From assembly GCA_965247355.1 (NCBI GenBank), contig OZ252011.1:620001-684000 (forward strand): DNA of 64,000 nucleotides, written 5' to 3'. This document shows, piece after piece, positions 7,630 through 15,932 of the stretch. The DNA comes from RHLJ01 sp965247355. Its GTDB lineage: Bacteria > Bacteroidota > Rhodothermia > Balneolales > Balneolaceae. The position numbers and the translations under genes were made by a program. The first letter of the stretch is position 1. Each line of letters opens with the position of its first letter. Below the pieces are notes generated by a model. That model searched no databases, was not told the origin of the DNA, and saw nothing but the letters and a program-made list of their open reading frames with translations.

Positions 7630-8844
7630 ATGAGCACCACCTCCAAAGAAGTACATTTACGAACCAAAGGCGTTTTGCCGGTACAGAAACTTAAAGTCCT
7701 CAGAGATTTGGAAATCCTGGATTCCCATCCCGATTACCCAATCTTAGATAATCAGTTTCAGCCTAACTCTCTGGATCTTCGTTTAGGGGAAGTTGCCTAT
7801 CGGGTTCGGTGCAGTTTCCTTCCGGAAAACGAGACGGTGGAGGAGAAGATCGAAAAGCTTGAACAGTATTCCTTCTCTCTGAAGGACGGCGCAGTACTGG
7901 AAGAAAATTGTGTATACATCATTCCATTGCTGGAAAAACTGAATCTCCCAAGTTCGCATTATTCCATCAATCAGGGATATTCGAATGGACAGCCACAGGA
8001 TGGAGAAGTGCAGTTACATGCGTTGGAGAATTTGTCAGCAAAAGCGAACCCGAAAAGCTCTACCGGTCGGCTGGATGTATTTACCCGTGTGATAACCGAT
8101 TACTCTCATCGTTTCGAGGAAATAGCTCCTGGTTACAAAGGGAATCTCTATTTAGAAGTGGTTCCCAAATCTTTTTCTGTGAAAGTGAGAACAGGTCAGC
8201 GATTGAATCAGCTTCGAATCCGGCATGGTTTTGAAGTGGTGCCTGATCAGGATTTACTCCGTATTCATTCTACCGATCCTTTGTTGTTTGATGAGAAGAT
8301 CAAACCGGTTACAATGGAACAGATCAAGGTGAATCAGGGCCTCTTTATGAGTGTGCAGCTGAAGGGAAAGAAAGGGGAGATCGTCGGCTACAAAGCCAAA
8401 AAGCACAACAATTTTATCGACCTGGAGAATATTGGTCACTATGAAGTAGATGAATACTGGGAGCCCATTTATGCCCAGGAGAGCAAACAGTTTATTTTAG
8501 AGCCGGAAGCCTTTTATATTTTTGCATCCAAAGAACGAATACGGGTACCGGCTAATCTTGCCTGTGAGATGATGGCATATGATACCGGATCAGGAGAACT
8601 CAGAACTCATTATGCCGGATTTTTTGATAGTGGTTTTGGGGGAAGTGTAGACGACAAAGGAGCGAGAGCTGTGTTGGAAGTCCGTTCACATGACGTTCCT
8701 TTTATGATTGAAGATGGTCAGACCCTATTCAGCATGCAGTTTGAGCCCAATACTGAAATCCCTGAATTCATCTACGGAACCGAAATTGACAGCAACTATC
8801 AGGGACAAGGACTTAAACTCGGTAAGCACTTCAAACAAGTATGA
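7630..8844 (+). CDS. dcd: 2'-deoxycytidine 5'-triphosphate deaminase, large (two-domain) form
   Basis: The 404-residue protein carries dCTP-deaminase/dUTPase motifs: 'FQPNSLDLRLGEVAYR' near 37-52, 'ANPKSSTGRLDVFTRVI' near 143-159 and 'HYAGFFDSGFGG' near 320-335. The second half repeats the fold ('FIDLENIGHYEVDEYWEPI', 'FILEPEAFYIFASKERIRVP'). This matches the long DCD family known from alphaproteobacteria, about twice the length of the E. coli enzyme. The reaction is dCTP to dUTP plus ammonia in the cytoplasm, feeding dTTP synthesis. The start ATG is preceded by operator-like inverted repeats. The stop overlaps the start of the next gene by four bases (ATGA), implying coupled expression with a small [2Fe-2S] protein. 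Confidence 0.88.
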   Translation: MSTTSKEVHLRTKGVLPVQKLKVLRDLEILDSHPDYPILDNQFQPNSLDLRLGEVAYRVRCSFLPENETVEEKIEKLEQYSFSLKDGAVLEENCVYIIPLLEKLNLPSSHYSINQGYSNGQPQDGEVQLHALENLSAKANPKSSTGRLDVFTRVITDYSHRFEEIAPGYKGNLYLEVVPKSFSVKVRTGQRLNQLRIRHGFEVVPDQDLLRIHSTDPLLFDEKIKPVTMEQIKVNQGLFMSVQLKGKKGEIVGYKAKKHNNFIDLENIGHYEVDEYWEPIYAQESKQFILEPEAFYIFASKERIRVPANLACEMMAYDTGSGELRTHYAGFFDSGFGGSVDDKGARAVLEVRSHDVPFMIEDGQTLFSMQFEPNTEIPEFIYGTEIDSNYQGQGLKLGKHFKQV

Positions 8845-9068
8845 GTAAACTACTTGTAACGCATTGTATATGTCATGCAGTTAGCTTTGAGGAAGTGAAA
8901 GAGATCGCCGGGAAAGAGAGTTTTACTAGTATTGAAGAGCTTCAGAAAGCTGATATTTGCAGCACCAATTGTAAAATGTGTAAGCCCTATGTTGAGATGA
9001 TGTTGGAAAACGGGCGTACGGCTTTTGAACCGGGTGAGTATTTGAAAGTGGCTTCAAATTCTAAATGA
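8841..9068 (+). CDS. Small BFD-like [2Fe-2S] protein
   Basis: The 75-residue protein contains 'THCICHAVSFEEVKEIA' and 'ADICSTNCKMCKPYVEMML'. The CxC pair followed by a second Cys cluster about 33 residues later is the layout of the BFD-like [2Fe-2S] domain (bacterioferritin-associated ferredoxin, NirB/NasD central domain). It could carry electrons or regulate iron release. A free-standing form beside a dCTP deaminase is unusual; the ATGA overlap shows they are translated together. No bacterioferritin gene is nearby. Function beyond cluster binding is not known. Confidence 0.8.
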   Translation: MSKLLVTHCICHAVSFEEVKEIAGKESFTSIEELQKADICSTNCKMCKPYVEMMLENGRTAFEPGEYLKVASNSK

Positions 9069-9088
9069 GGAAAAAACTCGTTTCATGG

Positions 9089-9195
9089 GTCATCCTGAAC
9101 TTGTTTCAGGATCTTAAGAATGAGCTTTGATTTAATTATTTGTCATGTTTTCTTCTCCAAACCTAACAAAGATCCCGAAATAAATTCGGGATGAC
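9089..9195. repeat. REP-like nested palindromes
   Basis: Two short hairpins, ATCCTGAACTTGTTTCAGGAT (within 9091-9112) and GATCCCGAAATAAATTCGGG (9171-9190), are themselves inverted relative to each other (GTCATCC... and ...GGATGAC). Such 'GTCATCCTGAA' palindromes recur as dispersed intergenic repeats in many bacterial genomes. Here the pair fills the gap between the [2Fe-2S] protein gene and rsmE and could also act as transcript-stabilising hairpins. Neither is followed by a T-run. Confidence 0.6.
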
Positions 9196-9234
9196 GTCCA
9201 TTATCTTTACCGGTATTTATTCAAATAGATAAAA

Positions 9235-9936
9235 ATGAACAACATCTTCTTTGCACCTCCAGCTGATTTTAATACAGATGATACTGTAGAAATAAAGGAT
9301 CAGGAAGCTCAGCATATTAGCCGAGTATTGAGACACAAGGTTGGCGATATAATTTTTGTTGCTGATGGAGAAGGGGCACGATTCGAGGTTGAGATTCTGG
9401 AGATCACTAAGAAAACCGTTGTTGGAAAAAAATTAACAACAGCCTGTGAGGCTCTTCCTTCAAAAAAGAAAATCCTAGCTATGGGAGTAATTAAGAAGAG
9501 AGACCGTTTGGAGTTTGCTATCGAAAAAGCGGTTGAGCTGGGAGCCTCAGAACTTTGTTTATTTAATGCCGATCACTCTGAACGATCCAGGCTGAACGAA
9601 GACAGGATTCAGACTCAGATCATAAGCGCATTTAAACAGAGCGGAAGGTATTGGTTGCCAAAGCTGGTAGTGTTGAACTCATTGGATGAAGTCTTTGATC
9701 ATTATACTGATGCAGACTTCATTATGGCGCATGAAGAGATTGAAGTTTCCAATCAACCCAAAGCTTTAGAAAAAGAACATTCTGTGTTATTGGTTGGACC
9801 GGAAGGAGGGTTTTCATCCCGCGAAGTAGAGTTAAACAAAGAGAAGGGCGGCAGTTTTGTTTCTTTAGGAAAAAACAGACTTAGGGCAGAAACGGCCGTT
9901 GTGGCTTTTCTTTCTCAGTACTTATTTGTCAAGTAG
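9235..9936 (+). CDS. rsmE: 16S rRNA (uracil-1498-N3)-methyltransferase
   Basis: The 233-residue protein has the RsmE layout: an N-terminal PUA-like RNA-binding part with 'DQEAQHISRVLRHKVGDII', then a SPOUT methyltransferase core with 'IKKRDRLEFAIEKAVELGASELCLF', the SAM-binding knot 'LLVGPEGGFSSREVEL' and 'SLGKNRLRAETAVVAFLSQY'. It methylates U1498 of 16S rRNA in the 30S subunit using S-adenosylmethionine. Length is normal for the family (about 240). It stands alone between a REP-like element and a convergent Cys-rich peptide gene. No obvious Shine-Dalgarno sequence precedes the ATG. Confidence 0.95.
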   Translation: MNNIFFAPPADFNTDDTVEIKDQEAQHISRVLRHKVGDIIFVADGEGARFEVEILEITKKTVVGKKLTTACEALPSKKKILAMGVIKKRDRLEFAIEKAVELGASELCLFNADHSERSRLNEDRIQTQIISAFKQSGRYWLPKLVVLNSLDEVFDHYTDADFIMAHEEIEVSNQPKALEKEHSVLLVGPEGGFSSREVELNKEKGGSFVSLGKNRLRAETAVVAFLSQYLFVK

Positions 9937-10008
9937 TGCAATTGCACCGCTGATTATCTTGTTCAACAACAAGGATTCCGTGATTTCTCAGTACTTTTGT
10001 CCATTTTC

Positions 10009-10134
10009 TTAATTACAGCAATCACATTTCCAGCAATCACAATTTTCACAAGTACAGTTGTTTGCTTTGCAATTCACACAATCGCACTTTGAGCATTCAC
10101 AATTCGTACAGGTACATGTTCCTTTGGTACTCAT
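10009..10134 (-). CDS. Metallothionein-like Cys-rich peptide, 41 residues
   Basis: An ATG at 10134 opens a 41-codon frame to a TAA at 10009. Fourteen of 41 residues are Cys, at 7, 9, 12, 14, 17, 19, 22, 27, 29, 32, 34, 37, 39 and 40. The peptide is an internal duplication: CTCTNCECSKCDC (7-19) and CTCENCDCWKCDC (27-39) differ at few positions, and each block carries seven Cys. CxC and CxxC spacing with almost no aromatic or hydrophobic residues is the hallmark of metallothioneins, which bind Zn, Cu or Cd through thiolates in the cytoplasm. No His is present and there is no signal peptide. It is not similar enough to SmtA or MymT by eye to name. Start context has no clear Shine-Dalgarno. Gene status is inferred from composition and periodicity. 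Confidence 0.7.
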   Translation of the reverse strand: MSTKGTCTCTNCECSKCDCVNCKANNCTCENCDCWKCDCCN

Positions 10135-10198
10135 ATCAAGATGATGTAATTGGTGTTTATCAATAAGAAGTTAATTACTACAAAAGGATTTTGAAAGA

Positions 10199-10549
10199 CT
10201 ATTTCTTTTTCTTCTTCTTGCTGGATTTAGCTTTCGGATTGAATTCAAGGCATAAATCAATCCAGTAATCAAGATCTTCTTCTTTGTCGACTCCTTCCGG
10301 ACTTACATATAAATAACCTTTCATTGGTTTTTTGGTGAAGTCCATCGGGCGAGCTCCTTTTTTAGATAAAGCGTCCTGCTCAATTTCGGGATCTATCCGA
10401 GCCATCAAATCATCTTTTATTACTCCGATACACATTTTATCGTCTACCAGAATGCAAAGTCCGCCAAACATCTTTTTCTGTTCAAAGGGGATATTCTTGT
10501 TGTCAAGAACAGTAAGGATTCGTTCTGCAAGTATTTCGTTATAAGCCAT
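10199..10549 (-). CDS. TfoX/Sxy N-terminal domain protein
   Basis: The 116-residue protein starts 'MAYNEILAERILTVLDNKNIPFEQKKMFGGLCILVDDKMCIGVI' and continues 'LMARIDPEIEQDALSKKGARPMDFTKKPMKGYLYVSPEGVD'. This is the TfoX_N fold, including the typical 'KKMFGG' and 'RPMDFTKKPMKGYLYV' segments. In gammaproteobacteria TfoX/Sxy controls competence, but single-domain homologues like this one are widespread and uncharacterised. The C-terminus ends in a run of Ser and Lys (KSSKKKKKK), which may bind nucleic acid or be disordered. It lies 64 bases upstream of the Cys-rich peptide on the same strand. Confidence 0.82.
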   Translation of the reverse strand: MAYNEILAERILTVLDNKNIPFEQKKMFGGLCILVDDKMCIGVIKDDLMARIDPEIEQDALSKKGARPMDFTKKPMKGYLYVSPEGVDKEEDLDYWIDLCLEFNPKAKSSKKKKKK

Positions 10550-10596
10550 AACTTATCTTTTTAAGCGATAACAGATATATACATAGAAGAGGGACA

Positions 10597-11757
10597 TTAT
10601 CTGCCAATATTTTTAGCAATTGCCTTAAAGAAAGGGATGTAAGGAACACTGCTCATGATCTTTAAATCCTCGAGGAAGGAAGTATTTTCAGAGAGAAAAT
10701 CGAAGACATTATCCACAGGGTTATTTTTGAACAGATCCCGGAATACACGAAGGCTTTCTTCATTTGAATTATAAAGGATATGAAGAATCAACAAGTCATA
10801 GTATTGGTATCTGAACTCCGATTTTTGAGGAAGCACGGGTTCTTTTCCTTTAATCAGGGAATCAGCAAGCGTTTTGGTATAATCCTGAATTCTCTTAAAT
10901 GTATAACCGGTAGATGGCTTTGTTAATCCACCAACTGTACCCAGGTTTATAATTTTAGAAGAATATAACGGGGGATACGATCGGTCTTCCATAGGAATTT
11001 CCCCATATTCTTTTCTTTTTACCTCAAAATCTTCCCTATCCAGATTGTACTTTTCTTTCAGATAGGCACGGATTTTCTTTCGGTAGAATTTCTTTTTTTC
11101 CAGAGGCTTTTCTGAGAACACAGTGAACTCAATCAACGCACGATTACCTTTAAAAGGAAGCACGTACATAAATGCGACTCCATCACTCCATTCTTTATCA
11201 AAATCCATCAGAGTGATAGTTGCAGGATCGAAGACCGGAAAATTGGTTTTGATTTCAAAACCTAAAAAATGCTGAATGATTGGATATTTAGGTTCTTTGT
11301 CAGAATCCGAGACTGGTTTGAAAATACTCTGAAAGATATAATCAGCAAGGTAGGTATCGCTATTTTTGGTAACCAGTACTGCTTTCTTTTTATTGGAGGA
11401 AAAATCCAGAATACTTTCTTCCAGTAAATCGAAATTCTTATGTTTTTGAAGCTCTGATAGTACAAACTCTTTAAAATCACTTTCCCTTACACAGTAGTAA
11501 CTGTATTTATTCATGTAGAGAAATCCTTGAAAATCGAGAGCAGAGAAAAAAGATTTATTCCACTTTTTGAATATGATATGTTGAAACGGAGGGTCCGATT
11601 TATCCCAAAAACACCAGGTTTTATTATTATGAGGAGCAAAGGTTGAATCAACGACTAAAACGTCACCTTTATAACCGCCTTTGGCAAGATACCATGCAAG
11701 ACTCAACCCTGAGAGTCCGCCACCCGCTATTATGATATCGTATTTATTCGTACTCAA
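10597..11757 (-). CDS. crtY: Lycopene beta-cyclase (CrtY/CrtL type)
   Basis: The 386-residue protein begins with an FAD/NAD-binding beta-alpha-beta motif (DIIIAGGGLSGLSLAWYLA). Family marks follow: 'NNKTWCFWD', 'YPIIQHFLGFEIKTNFPVFDPATITLMDF' and 'LGTVGGLTKPSTGYTFKRIQ'. The enzyme would close both ends of lycopene to beta-rings to give beta-carotene, at the membrane surface. No other carotenoid gene is in the window, so the rest of the pathway must be elsewhere; separated carotenoid genes are common in this group. The gene is divergent from the threonine aldolase gene, with about 120 bp between the starts. Confidence 0.9.
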   Translation of the reverse strand: MSTNKYDIIIAGGGLSGLSLAWYLAKGGYKGDVLVVDSTFAPHNNKTWCFWDKSDPPFQHIIFKKWNKSFFSALDFQGFLYMNKYSYYCVRESDFKEFVLSELQKHKNFDLLEESILDFSSNKKKAVLVTKNSDTYLADYIFQSIFKPVSDSDKEPKYPIIQHFLGFEIKTNFPVFDPATITLMDFDKEWSDGVAFMYVLPFKGNRALIEFTVFSEKPLEKKKFYRKKIRAYLKEKYNLDREDFEVKRKEYGEIPMEDRSYPPLYSSKIINLGTVGGLTKPSTGYTFKRIQDYTKTLADSLIKGKEPVLPQKSEFRYQYYDLLILHILYNSNEESLRVFRDLFKNNPVDNVFDFLSENTSFLEDLKIMSSVPYIPFFKAIAKNIGR

Positions 11758-11900
11758 TATTTTTTTCTGGAATGAGGATCAAGGATAGTTAAAAAGATGG
11801 AGAAAATTGAATTTAAGGGATAAGACCTAAAACAGATTTTTAATTTCTACTCACAGTCTAATCAGTATATTCCATCCCCGTGAAAAAGAAAAGCAAAAAT

Positions 11901-12914
11901 ATGATTGATTTACGAAGTGATACGGTCACCCGGCCAACCCCGGAAATGATGAAAGCTATAATGAATGCAGAACTTGGGGATGATGTCTTTGGCGAAGATC
12001 CAACCGTGAATGATTTTCAGGAGAAAGTAGCTGCTTTATTTGGTATGGAAGCAGGCCTTTTAGTACCCAGTGGAGTAATGAGTAATCAGCTTGGATTAAA
12101 GGTTCTTACTGAACCCGGAGATGAAATTCTGATTGATGAGAAGGGGCATATTTATAATTATGAAACGGGTGGAGCTGCTTTTCTTTCCGGAATTCAAATT
12201 AAACCCTTATACGGAGATAAAGGGAAACTGAGTGTTTCTGTTCTTGAACATCAGGTGAAAGGCGCATTCGATTGGGAAGCCAAAACCAAAGTGGTTTGTC
12301 TTGAGAATTCAACCAATAAGGGGGGAGGAGCTTGTTACTCTAAAGAAGAACTTATTTCGATTAAAGAATTTGCAGATGAGCATGATCTGTTTGTCCATAT
12401 GGATGGAGCACGAATCTGGAATGCGATGACGACCACAGGAATTGCCCCGAAATTTTTCAGCAAAATAGCAGATACTATTTCGGTTTGTTTTAGTAAGGGG
12501 TTGGGAGCTCCGGTAGGATCTATGTTACTTTCTAGCAAAGAACGAATCGCAAAAGCCCGCCGATTTCGAAAGATGTGGGGAGGAGGAATGCGTCAGATTG
12601 GATTGTTGGCTGCAGCTGCAGAGCACGCTCTGGAGAATCACTGGGACTTAATGAAAGAAGATCATCGCCGGGCTAAAGAATTTGCTGAAGCTATTTCAGA
12701 GGTTTCTGCATTTTCAATCGATTTGGATACGGTAGAAACCAATATCGTTTTATTTGACACTCTTGAGCAAGATGCAAATACAGTGATCGCGAAATTTGCT
12801 GAACATGACATTCATTTTGTACCCTTTGGTCCAAATACAATCAGGGCTACGTTTCATTTTCAGGTGGGAGATGAGGAGCTGGAAATTATTAAAGAATCCT
12901 TGGCAGATTTTTAG
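11901..12914 (+). CDS. ltaE: Low-specificity L-threonine aldolase
   Basis: I take the ATG at 11901 rather than the in-frame GTG at 11880, because the family starts 'MIDLRSDTVTRPT' and the purine run AAAAAGAAAAG lies just before it. The PLP enzyme of about 337 residues shows 'NAELGDDVFGEDPTVN', 'LENSTNKGGG', 'HMDGARIWNA' and the PLP lysine in 'SVCFSKGLGAPVGSML'. It cleaves L-threonine or allo-threonine to glycine and acetaldehyde in the cytoplasm. It is a single gene followed by 170 bp of apparently empty DNA before the convergent GMC oxidoreductase. Confidence 0.92.
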   Translation: MIDLRSDTVTRPTPEMMKAIMNAELGDDVFGEDPTVNDFQEKVAALFGMEAGLLVPSGVMSNQLGLKVLTEPGDEILIDEKGHIYNYETGGAAFLSGIQIKPLYGDKGKLSVSVLEHQVKGAFDWEAKTKVVCLENSTNKGGGACYSKEELISIKEFADEHDLFVHMDGARIWNAMTTTGIAPKFFSKIADTISVCFSKGLGAPVGSMLLSSKERIAKARRFRKMWGGGMRQIGLLAAAAEHALENHWDLMKEDHRRAKEFAEAISEVSAFSIDLDTVETNIVLFDTLEQDANTVIAKFAEHDIHFVPFGPNTIRATFHFQVGDEELEIIKESLADF

Positions 12915-13084
12915 ATATAGTTAGTTTCAGATTTTAACGTGCAAATCGTGGGTTCATTAATTCTAATTTGTAACTCTTGCTTCAGTCAAAACCAGAATAA
13001 TATCACCGATCATTTAAGTTGGATAACTGAGTAAACCTGTATTTCCAAGACTTAGCTTTTGTAAAAAGTTCAAAGTTAATAATC

Positions 13085-14797
13085 CTATAGGTTCCCTGTC
13101 TTAATCTGCTTATCTGCATAATCCACTGCACGGGCAGTAAGCGCCATATAAGTTATGCTTGGGTTCTGAGTCCCTGCACTAGTCATGCATGCTCCATCTG
13201 TAACAAATACATTTGGTACGCTGTGCACCTGATTCCATTTATTGAGAACACTAGTTTCTTTGTTGTGTCCCATTCGGGCGGTTCCCATTTCATGAATACA
13301 AGCACCCGGAGCAGTTTCGCTGTTCCAGGATCTTATATTAGTACACCCAGCCGCTTCAAGCATTTCAACAGCGCAATTTACACCATCTTCACGCATTTTA
13401 CGTTCGTTTTCTCTGAGCTTGGCGTCAAACACAATGGTTGGCATTCCGTAGTTGTCTTTTTTCCCGAAATTCAGCTCCATTTTATTTTCATGATAAGGAA
13501 GTATTTCTCCAAAGCAAGTGATGCCAACCTGATATGGACCGGGTTTAAAGAGTTCTTTCTTAAGATCAGCTCCGAGAATACCTGGAGGCACATTGTTACC
13601 ACGATTTGCAGAACCCTGGTATCCGAACCCACGTAAATAATCTGTTCTTTTTGATGTCTCATCAATATTCCGGAAACGCGGAATATAGAATCCATTTGGT
13701 CTTCTGCCGTAATAATAGGTGTCTTCCATTCCAGGTAACTCACCACTTGCTCCCATACCGTAGTGATGATCCATCATATTATGGCCAAGTTCTCCACTTT
13801 CATTTCCAAGTCCTGTGGGGAATTCATCAGAGCGACTATTCAATAAAATTGCAGTCGAGCCTACAGTACTTGCATTACAGAATACGATTCTGGAGTAAAA
13901 CTCAATAACTTCCTTGGAATTCGCATCAATTACACGAACTCCGGTTGCTTTACCTGTGGAATCATCATATATAATTTCACTTGCAACACTGAACGGGCGG
14001 ATGGTCAGATTGCCCGTTTCTTCCGCAACCGCAAGGGTAGAGGAAAGACTGCAATAAGCTGCACCATAAGGACAGCCACGCCAGCAGCGGTCTCTGGCCA
14101 CACAAGTACCCCGAGTTCCTTTGTGAACTTCAGGATCGTATTCGCTCAGGTTTGCCACCCTGCCGGGAGTAATGATTCTGTTTGGGTACTTTGATTTAAC
14201 CCGTTTACGCATTTCCTCTTCGGCACAGTTCAATGGAAATGGTTTGAGAAATTTTCCATCAGGAACCTGTTTCAAGCCTTCTGCCTGACCTGAAACTCCA
14301 ACAAAAGTTTCCACATAGTCGTACCATGGTTCTATGTCTTTGTAACGGATCGGCCAGTCTATGGCAATTCCTTCTTTCAAATTGGCTTCAAAATCAATAT
14401 CACTCCAACGGTAACAATGCCGTCCCCACATTATAGACCGACCTCCTACATGGTGTCCTCGTATCCAGTCAAAGCGCTCCTTTTCATCATATGAAAAATC
14501 ACTGTCTTTATTGATCCAGTGCTTAATTTCCTCATTAACCCACCATCCAAGCCGGTCCTGTTGAAAGTAATGCAGCGCTTTTTCTTCGGCGGTAACCATT
14601 CCCTGATTTGGGAGATCCCATTTATCAAGATGGGCTGTTGGATATTCTCCATGTTTGACCATTCGACCTCGTTCGAGAACAAGTGTTTTATAGCCCTTCG
14701 TGGTTAGTTCCATAGCTGCATAACCACCACTGATTCCAGAGCCAATTACGATGGCGTCATATGTATTTTCCTTTTTTGCCTTGATATTCAGATTCAT
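13085..14797 (-). CDS. GMC-family FAD-dependent oxidoreductase (sugar/alcohol dehydrogenase large subunit)
   Basis: I use the ATG at 14797, which overlaps the stop of the upstream gene as ATGA, rather than the GTG at 14806. The 570-residue protein opens with the FAD-binding 'DAIVIGSGISGGYAAMELTTKGY' and contains 'GGRSIMWGRHCYRW', 'RDRCWRGCPYGAAYCS', 'PGACIHEMGTARMG' and 'VFVTDGACMTSAGTQNPSITYMALTARA', the glucose-methanol-choline family and catalytic His region. It resembles the large subunit of gluconate-2-dehydrogenase-like membrane enzymes. It has no signal of its own and is probably carried out with the Tat-type small subunit encoded just before it. The substrate (a sugar, polyol or cyclitol) cannot be fixed. 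The RCWRGCPYG segment has Cys residues that could bind an iron-sulfur cluster. Confidence 0.88.
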   Translation of the reverse strand: MNLNIKAKKENTYDAIVIGSGISGGYAAMELTTKGYKTLVLERGRMVKHGEYPTAHLDKWDLPNQGMVTAEEKALHYFQQDRLGWWVNEEIKHWINKDSDFSYDEKERFDWIRGHHVGGRSIMWGRHCYRWSDIDFEANLKEGIAIDWPIRYKDIEPWYDYVETFVGVSGQAEGLKQVPDGKFLKPFPLNCAEEEMRKRVKSKYPNRIITPGRVANLSEYDPEVHKGTRGTCVARDRCWRGCPYGAAYCSLSSTLAVAEETGNLTIRPFSVASEIIYDDSTGKATGVRVIDANSKEVIEFYSRIVFCNASTVGSTAILLNSRSDEFPTGLGNESGELGHNMMDHHYGMGASGELPGMEDTYYYGRRPNGFYIPRFRNIDETSKRTDYLRGFGYQGSANRGNNVPPGILGADLKKELFKPGPYQVGITCFGEILPYHENKMELNFGKKDNYGMPTIVFDAKLRENERKMREDGVNCAVEMLEAAGCTNIRSWNSETAPGACIHEMGTARMGHNKETSVLNKWNQVHSVPNVFVTDGACMTSAGTQNPSITYMALTARAVDYADKQIKTGNL

Positions 14798-15360
14798 ATC
14801 GACCACGCTTTTCCGTTAACAGATTCTACAGTTACACAGGGATCATAATACCCGGGAACAGGAAGGTAATTAAGATAGTTTTCAGCAATTTCTTCAGAGC
14901 TTAAATAATAACTGATTACCATTTGTTTGATCTCTATATAAGCCCGGCGAACAGCCCGATCTTTCTGATTAGTTGTTTTGTCCAGATCAGTCAGGATTTC
15001 GGCTTTCTTAGTTTTATTAGATTCCAGGAAATTTTGTCTCTTTAGATATACGTCCAGTGCTGAAAACCTTCCTTTCAACGCTTTTTGATTATTTTTGGAA
15101 TACACATTTGAGATAATCGAATCTATAGTCTCAGGAACACCGACTTCCGAAGCAGAAGGGCTATCAGTTTTTGGGAGAATGGTGTTAGAAATATGAAGCA
15201 GAAGCATGAATTCCTGTTCATCAAAAAAAGCTGACTTGTAATTCTTATCATTAATAAAGAAGTCTGAAGATTTATCAGACAAGAAAGAAGAAAGCAGAGG
15301 ACTGCTGATCGCTGTACCAGTAGCAAAAGCTACATATTTAAGTACATCCCGTCGTTTCAT
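14794..15360 (-). CDS. Gluconate 2-dehydrogenase subunit 3 family protein with Tat-type signal
   Basis: The open frame extends to 15450, but the likely start is the ATG at 15360, giving 'MKRRDVLKYVAFATGTAISSPLL', a twin-arginine signal (KRRDVLK followed by a hydrophobic stretch). The 188-residue product contains 'DEQEFMLLLHISNTILPKTDSPSASEVGVPETIDSII' and 'LSSEEIAENYLNYLPVPGYYDPCV', typical of the small subunit of gluconate-2-dehydrogenase-like complexes. In that family the small subunit carries the Tat signal and escorts the FAD subunit to the periplasm. It overlaps the GMC gene by four bases. No cytochrome c subunit gene follows in the window. Confidence 0.85.
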   Translation of the reverse strand: MKRRDVLKYVAFATGTAISSPLLSSFLSDKSSDFFINDKNYKSAFFDEQEFMLLLHISNTILPKTDSPSASEVGVPETIDSIISNVYSKNNQKALKGRFSALDVYLKRQNFLESNKTKKAEILTDLDKTTNQKDRAVRRAYIEIKQMVISYYLSSEEIAENYLNYLPVPGYYDPCVTVESVNGKAWSI

Positions 15361-15510
15361 AGGCTGTGGTTGGTTAGAAAATATTGTCCTAATAACGGGG
15401 AAAAAAAGGAGGGATGCTAGCTGAGTTATTTCTGGTACAAGAAAAAACAAAACTTAATTAGATTGATCTCCAGTATTACGAAGCTAGTAAGCCGCCTGAA
15501 AAGTAAGAAT

Positions 15511-15921
15511 TCAGAATAAGCGTTCAAGAACAATGAAATCAATTCCACCTTTTGTATAGGTGATATTGGTTCTTTCCAGACCAAATTTTTTGTAAAAGGT
15601 AGTTTTATTTTTTCGTGCGTTGCACCAAATTCTTTTTAGATTTCTTTCTGATGCATATTCCATGAGATAGAACAGAAGTCGACTTCCATATCCATTATTC
15701 TGTTCCTTTTTCTCAGTCGCTAACTTTCTGAACTGAGCTTCATCTCCATTTATAAACAAAGAAACTATTGAAATCAGATCATCACTTTTAAATAAACCAA
15801 AATGAATACCATCGGGATCTTCTGGTAGTTTCACAAAATCTACAGGGTGGTTGGGCCACATGACTCTATGCCGGAGGTCAATGGTATCTTTATGAGTTAT
15901 TTCTCTAATCGTAACGGGCAT
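15511..15921 (-). CDS. GNAT-family N-acetyltransferase
   Basis: The start is taken as ATG at 15921; an in-frame GTG directly precedes it. The 136-residue protein has the GNAT core: 'DGIHFGLFKSDDLISIVSLF', then the acetyl-CoA-binding motif A region 'AQFRKLATEKKEQNNGYGSRLLFYLMEYASE' (Q/R-x-x-G-x-G/A form as NNGYGS) and 'IWCNARKNKTTFYKKFGLERT' as motif B. It transfers an acetyl group from acetyl-CoA to an amine; the acceptor is not known. It starts about 11 bases after the stop of the aminotransferase gene and is probably in the same transcript. Confidence 0.82.
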   Translation of the reverse strand: MPVTIREITHKDTIDLRHRVMWPNHPVDFVKLPEDPDGIHFGLFKSDDLISIVSLFINGDEAQFRKLATEKKEQNNGYGSRLLFYLMEYASERNLKRIWCNARKNKTTFYKKFGLERTNITYTKGGIDFIVLERLF

Positions 15922-15932
15922 CACATCGTTTT

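Noticed and set aside
12915..13084. Terminator or small gene between the threonine aldolase and GMC genes
   Set aside because: No stable hairpin with a T-run and no frame with a plausible start were found.
13223..13636. Plus-strand frame of 137 codons
   Set aside because: It is a shadow of the GMC oxidoreductase on the other strand.
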